Shown here: positions 60,525 to 64,000 of the stretch, piece after piece
Numbering within the stretch: position 1 is the stretch's first letter
How the letters are laid out: each line of letters opens with the position of its first letter
Source of the DNA: Reticulitermes speratus
Lineage: Eukaryota; Arthropoda; Insecta; Blattodea; Rhinotermitidae
DNA: 64,000 nt
Assembly (NCBI GenBank): GCA_021186555.1
Contig: JAJKFL010000005.1
Coordinates: forward strand, 46,371,635 to 46,435,634
Direction of reading: 5' to 3'
Translations under genes and position numbers: made by a program
The notes under the pieces: generated by a model
The model's database searches: none
Seen by the model: the letters and a program-made list of their open reading frames with translations, nothing else
Told to the model about the DNA's origin: nothing

Positions 60525-61325
60525 AGGCCCTCAGAAATGTCATTCATATCTTATTTTCATTCTGTTATGGCATATGGTATAATTTTCTGTGGCAATTCTT
60601 CCTATTGCAGTAATATTTTTAAAATACAAAAAAGAATAATTAAAATTATTGTGAACTCTCGAAGTAGAGTTTCTTGTCGAGAATTGTTTAAGAAACTAAA
60701 GATTCCTCCATTATATTATATTTTCTCTTTTATTATTTGTGATTAAGAACAGGGACCTATTTAAATCTAATTCTGAGATTCATAGTATAAACACCAGACA
60801 CAGAACTGGCTTACATCCTCCTATATCAAACTTAACAATTTTCCAAAAAGGAACCATTATTTTGGAATTAAAATTTTTAATCATTTACCATTTAGTATTA
60901 AAGATTTATCTCATAAAGAAAAACAATTTAGACCTGCTTTAAAGAGGTGTCTTCATACAAATTCATTTTATTCATTGGATTAATATTTTAACTGGAATTT
61001 GACTAAAGATCTTGGTCCTTAGTAAATTTAGTAAATTTAGTAAATTAATTTTATAAGCATATTTTTATGTACACAACTTTATAATTTAATTTATTGACTT
61101 TTATGTAAATAAGTTTATATTGTTTGTAATGTTAAATTGTTATAGTATACTGTATTTTGACTGTCAACTTTGTTTATTGTAAACTTGACACATGCTTTTC
61201 ATAAGCAAACATGCATATATATATATATATAATAACTGACTGATTCCACATCCAAAAGGGGTTTTTTACCTTGTTACGATTTATGGAATGTAAGCGAATG
61301 TGAATAAAATGTGAATGTGAATATC
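60525..61325 (+). mobile_element. Non-LTR retrotransposon 3' end, same family as 4632-5275
   Basis: The frame gives FHSVMAYGIIFCGNSSYCSN, IFKIQKRIIKIIVNSRSRVS and CRELFKKLKI. After a frame break it continues KNRDLFKSNSEIHSINTRHR and LHPPISNLTIFQKG. This is the C-terminal reverse transcriptase segment of the same LINE family. The 3' part has the shared tail GATTTATGGAATGTAA and ends GTGAATAAAATGTGAATGTG near 61325. It is broken by frameshifts and 5' truncated. Confidence 0.82.
61212..61231 (+). repeat. (AT)n microsatellite
   Basis: CATATATATATATATATA inside the 3' part of the LINE at 60525-61325. Confidence 0.85.
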
Positions 61326-62399
61326 ATCAGGCAATAGAGTTTGGAACTTTGCCTTGAAACTCATTCTATTTCTATTCAAATGTGTCCCACATCTTTGGCT
61401 TTCATAATGACTGATATATCCTAAGTTGTATGCAGCAACATGATTCAATATGTAAATTGTTATATGTAGTAACACAGAGGTTGTATAGAAAATAAGCTGC
61501 TAATAAGGAAGCACACTAAAAATAAAATGAAGTATTGTGTGCATGGACATGCTTATGTAGGTGGGTACAAATCTGCCTGTGCTTCAGCAAGTACAATGAA
61601 CAGGTATGGGGAAACATAGGTATACCTGCACACATCCTTAATGTTGGCACTACTATGGCGGTCAGTAGTCACCTTAACGTACCGGATGCTTTAACCCCAG
61701 GGAAAGGGACCCAGTATCTTTTGGAAATGAGACTAGGACAGCCATAAAGATGGTTCTCTGGGAATTCAATACTGGATTCAATCATCCTGCCCATAGTCTA
61801 AATGTTACAGATCGATCCTAAAACTGTGTATTTCAGATTTGAATTTAAAAATATTTAATTAACTAATATGCATTGTGAAAATATAATCAAGAAACAGAAA
61901 GGACAAAATAAGCAGTGTGTTTGAAAACATTCTTTAGGTTTGTGACTATATTATTATATTAACCACCCTATTATATTAATATCAACTGTCACAGAATAAT
62001 GTAAATATGTGATTATATAAGATGTGAAGATGGTCAGATAGAACAAGGAATAAAGAAGCATAATGAAGATGAGGTATAAAGATAATTTATTCAGCTTTGT
62101 GGGCACTGGAACACTAAGAAACAATGTGTCAGTGACATTTTGTCAATACGTAAACAAGCAAAAAAGAGACCAAAAAAGTGCATCAGGCCTGTGATGTTAA
62201 TACTGTATTTATAACAAACACCCAAAAGGCATAACCAGTGAAGACTGTACTACAGAGTTAAGAGACGAGGAGAAATTCTCTATGTCAAGATATCAGTAAT
62301 GTATTTAACAACATACAGTGCCATGTAAAGACATGATAAACAGTGGGAAATATATACGAAATATACACACAGCTGAAAGCAAAATATACCCCGTGCTTA

Positions 62400-62560
62400 A
62401 CTAAGTAGCATGCTATGAAGACAAGTATAACTCCACACATTCTAAACCTTGTCATTAAATGGAAGCAAGCGGTCGGTTTCATGTCTTGGCAGTTTTGTCC
62501 CTGTGGATAAAGCCCCCCATAAGGAGTCCGCATGGGACCCAGTACTAATTTGGTTGCTGT
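62400..62560 (-). mobile_element. Family A SINE, minus fragment
   Basis: ATAACTCCACACATTCTAAA and TTTTGTCCCTGTGGATAAAG are complements of the family A 3' half. Confidence 0.45.
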
Positions 62561-62904
62561 GGATAGAAGAAAGATCTCTCTTCCCTCATAGCAATCAAAC
62601 CCAATTCCTGAATCAGGTCCCTATTCTCAAACAATCCCCAGTCAGTGTCCTCCTATAAATGTAAGAGACCCAAGTTTCAATCCCATGCAAAATAAAAGGC
62701 AAAATTATAGTTCTGTACATTTTAATATTCTGTTTTTAGTAGCTGACAGGAAGATAAAACATTCTAAACTGAATGGTCCAAGATTTAATTTGCTCTGAAT
62801 TTCTTCTGAATGCAATTTTTATTTGTTACTGTTATTCCCAAATACTCATAACTTAACTTTGCCACATTTTAAAAATTTGTATGATGGTTGACTCCTGAGA
62901 AATA

Positions 62905-63180
62905 AAATAACTGGCTTGACGGTCCGAGTATCGAATCCCGAAGGGGGGGGGGGGGGGGGGGGGAGATTTTCCCCACCCGTCATGACCGGCCCTGGGGCCC
63001 ACCCAGCCTCCTGTACAATGGGTACCGGGTCTCTTTCCTGGGGGTAAAGAGGCTGAGGTGTGGCACTGATCAGCCACCCCATCTAGGGCCGAGGTTAAAG
63101 AAAGAGTAAAGTTATGCCTCTACTCCCCTTTGGGCCTTCATGGCCTGTTCTAGGGTGAACTTTACCTTTTCACCTTTACC
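62905..63180 (+). mobile_element. tRNA-derived SINE, family A, with 21-G run
   Basis: GTCCGAGTATCGAATCCCGA is the B-box region. A run of 21 G (62943-62963) then replaces the usual CAGGG. The body CTGGGGCCCACCCAGCCTCC, AATGGGTACCGGGTCTCTTT, CCTGGGGGTAAAGAGGCTGA and GGCCTTCATGGCCTGTTCTA is the best-preserved family A copy here. It lies 80 bases from the kazrin coiled-coil exon. Confidence 0.8.
62943..62963 (+). repeat. Poly-G run (21)
   Basis: Twenty-one consecutive G within the family A SINE. The transcribed (minus) strand carries the matching C run. Confidence 0.95.
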
Positions 63181-63261
63181 CTCACATATAGTTCCTGTTG
63201 ACCAACTCAAAATCTGACCGCTGTTGCAGACACACCGTGTAAAATTAATTGCAATACTCAC

Positions 63262-63438
63262 CTCTTGCAGCTGTTCTTGAAGCTGCTGCAACTGCTGTTC
63301 CTTCATCTCAAGCTGGGCTGCTAAAGAAAGACTTCTCTCAGCCTCGTCCCGAGCATGGCGTAACAGACTCCACCTCTCACGCTCACGTTCTTCTCGTTCA
63401 GTTGAGAGTTGTTGCATTGATGTATCTTGTTCCCGGAT
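63262..63438 (-). CDS. KAZN: Kazrin coiled-coil exon, Arg/Glu- and Gln-rich
   Basis: This exon is 177 bp, 59 codons, phase 0 to 0. The acceptor is a long pyrimidine run ending CACAG and the donor is GAG|GTGAGT. The translation has a charged helix, EREERERERWSLLRHA, then SLAAQLEMKEQQL and a Gln-rich end, QQLQEQLQE. It aligns with vertebrate kazrin through the pattern R-x-W-x-L-x-R and the AxxLxxQLxxK stretch. It extends the coiled coil of the preceding exon without proline. The in-frame Met near residue 8 is internal, because the preceding exon is clearly coding. A SINE with a long G run lies just downstream in the next intron. Confidence 0.93.
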
Positions 63439-63906
63439 CTGTGAAAAAAAAAACCTTATACATTAGAATTCCTTTAATCTGGCACTGATGGGATCAGACA
63501 TGTGCCGGATTATCAAACAGTACGTATACTGACCAAATTTCTTACAGGTAATTTTTGGTTATTTGGTTATTTCAGTTATTTTCATTTCATCATAAAGACA
63601 CTTTGCTTTTTCGATTATCACAGGCCCAGTTACTGGTTTTCCCTTGGAACCCATTGCTGTAAACCATTTATACAACAATTCGTCCAACTGCCAAATTATC
63701 AGGATTTCCAGAGTGTCAGCATACAGATTAAAGGAGTTCTACTGTATATACCTACAACTTATTTTGCAGGAACTGCCTTATAAGGAGCTGAAGAACTTGC
63801 TATATACCTCGCACTTTAAGTGTTTTGGAAAACAGGCAGTAGTCTCTTTTTATCATAATGACCATACGTCTTAATTCTATTAACAAGGTGTTCTGTGTTT
63901 CCTTAC

Positions 63907-64000
63907 TTTGTCATAATTTCTGATGAAGTCTCGGAGTTCCTTCTCCTTGTCATCTAGAGTTGCATACAGTTCCTTCATCTGGTTCAGTAAGTCATATTTC
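63907..64000 (-). CDS. KAZN: Kazrin coiled-coil exon (truncated by window edge)
   Basis: This exon is partial because it runs off the window. It gives 31 codons in phase, beginning KYDLLNQMKELYATL and ending RDFIRNYDK. It matches the vertebrate kazrin coiled coil around SQMQQLYATL and RDFIRNY closely. It ends in phase 0 at a GTAAGG donor (intron starts at 63906). The heptad-like spacing of Leu, Ile and Met among many Lys, Glu and Asp residues fits a coiled coil. In vertebrates this N-terminal coiled coil mediates dimerisation and partner binding. The 468-bp intron that follows is the shortest seen in this gene. Confidence 0.9.

Larger units (their letters stand above)
59618..63261 (-). other. 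Kazrin intron, 3.6 kb
   Basis: The donor is GTGAGT at 63261 and the acceptor CTATACAG at 59618. The intron contains an arthropod repeat at 60175-60370, a LINE 3' end at 60525-61325, a minus-strand SINE fragment at 62400-62560 and a plus-strand SINE at 62905-63180 with a 21-G run. Confidence 0.8.
22202..64000 (-). other. KAZN: Kazrin gene span (5' end outside window, 3' end unresolved)
   Basis: Twelve exons on the minus strand translate into pieces collinear with vertebrate kazrin. They are a coiled coil containing RDFIRNY, a low-complexity linker, GSISRVFAR, three SAM domains containing WTNQR and MATALGIP, and a basic C-terminal tail. Splice phases agree at every junction, with one ambiguous donor after the GSISRVFAR exon. 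About 800 residues are visible. Kazrin is known in vertebrates as a cytoplasmic scaffold that binds periplakin and ARVCF, affects desmosomes and RhoA, and acts in endosomal recycling with clathrin adaptors and dynactin. Its SAM region is related to the liprins. Insect function is inferred only by homology. The promoter, start codon and first exons are upstream of base 64000. The exon at 22412-22202 ends in a donor, so at least one more exon must lie further downstream. Confidence 0.93.

Noticed and set aside
1-64000. A bacterial or viral system, CRISPR array, or prophage
   Set aside because: No long open frames, operons or regularly spaced repeats exist. Composition, introns and repeats are those of an animal genome.

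Overview
The window is AT-rich animal DNA with long introns, many microsatellites, tRNA-derived SINEs, foldback MITEs and decayed non-LTR retrotransposons. Translations of several repeats resemble phrases common in arthropod repeat translations (for example VLTAVKM followed by FWDVTPCS, and GVRWCSWLRH). This points to an insect with a large, repeat-rich genome. A cockroach or termite lineage is plausible but is an inference; the sequence alone does not settle it.

One gene can be supported, and it fills most of the window on the minus strand: an orthologue of kazrin (vertebrate KAZN). It enters at base 64000 with its 5' part outside the window. Twelve exons join with consistent reading phase. 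Five coiled-coil and linker exons lie at 64000-56770. A large exon at 55623-55028 carries the kazrin hallmark GSISRVFAR. After an intron of about 20 kb, five exons at 35007-30484 encode three SAM domains. After another 8 kb intron, a CpG-rich C-terminal exon lies at 22412-22202. That exon ends in a splice donor, so the gene continues towards base 1 or beyond. A 24-bp microexon candidate lies at 2226-2203; the stop codon of the long form was not found. Two successive introns in the SAM region begin with GC instead of GT.

Two exons can also be read through their donors into possible alternative ends. The exon at 55623 continues into a run of degenerate tyrosine-containing repeats that closes at 54735. 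A polyadenylation hexamer and GU-rich tract follow, and the repeat continues in another frame beyond the stop. The exon at 30628 can be read through to a stop at 30399. Vertebrate KAZN is known to make both SAM-containing and SAM-less forms, so alternative termination is plausible here.

Repeats by region. 1-22 kb: a perfect-TIR foldback (1145-1390), SINEs with clear target-site duplications (14028-14482 and 15887-16217), a LINE 3' end (4632-5275) and two long hairpins (18764-18850 and 19380-19554). 22-35 kb: foldback MITEs, one carrying a SINE inserted with a 9-bp duplication (30698-31165). 35-55 kb: four decayed LINE 3' ends, more MITEs, a 200-bp purine tract and a possible TIR element (53141-53590). 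55-64 kb: a second copy of the LINE family seen at 4.6 kb (60525-61325) and a SINE with a 21-G run. All of these lie in kazrin introns or in its 3' flank. I found no second protein-coding gene, no rRNA, no functional tRNA and no CRISPR array.
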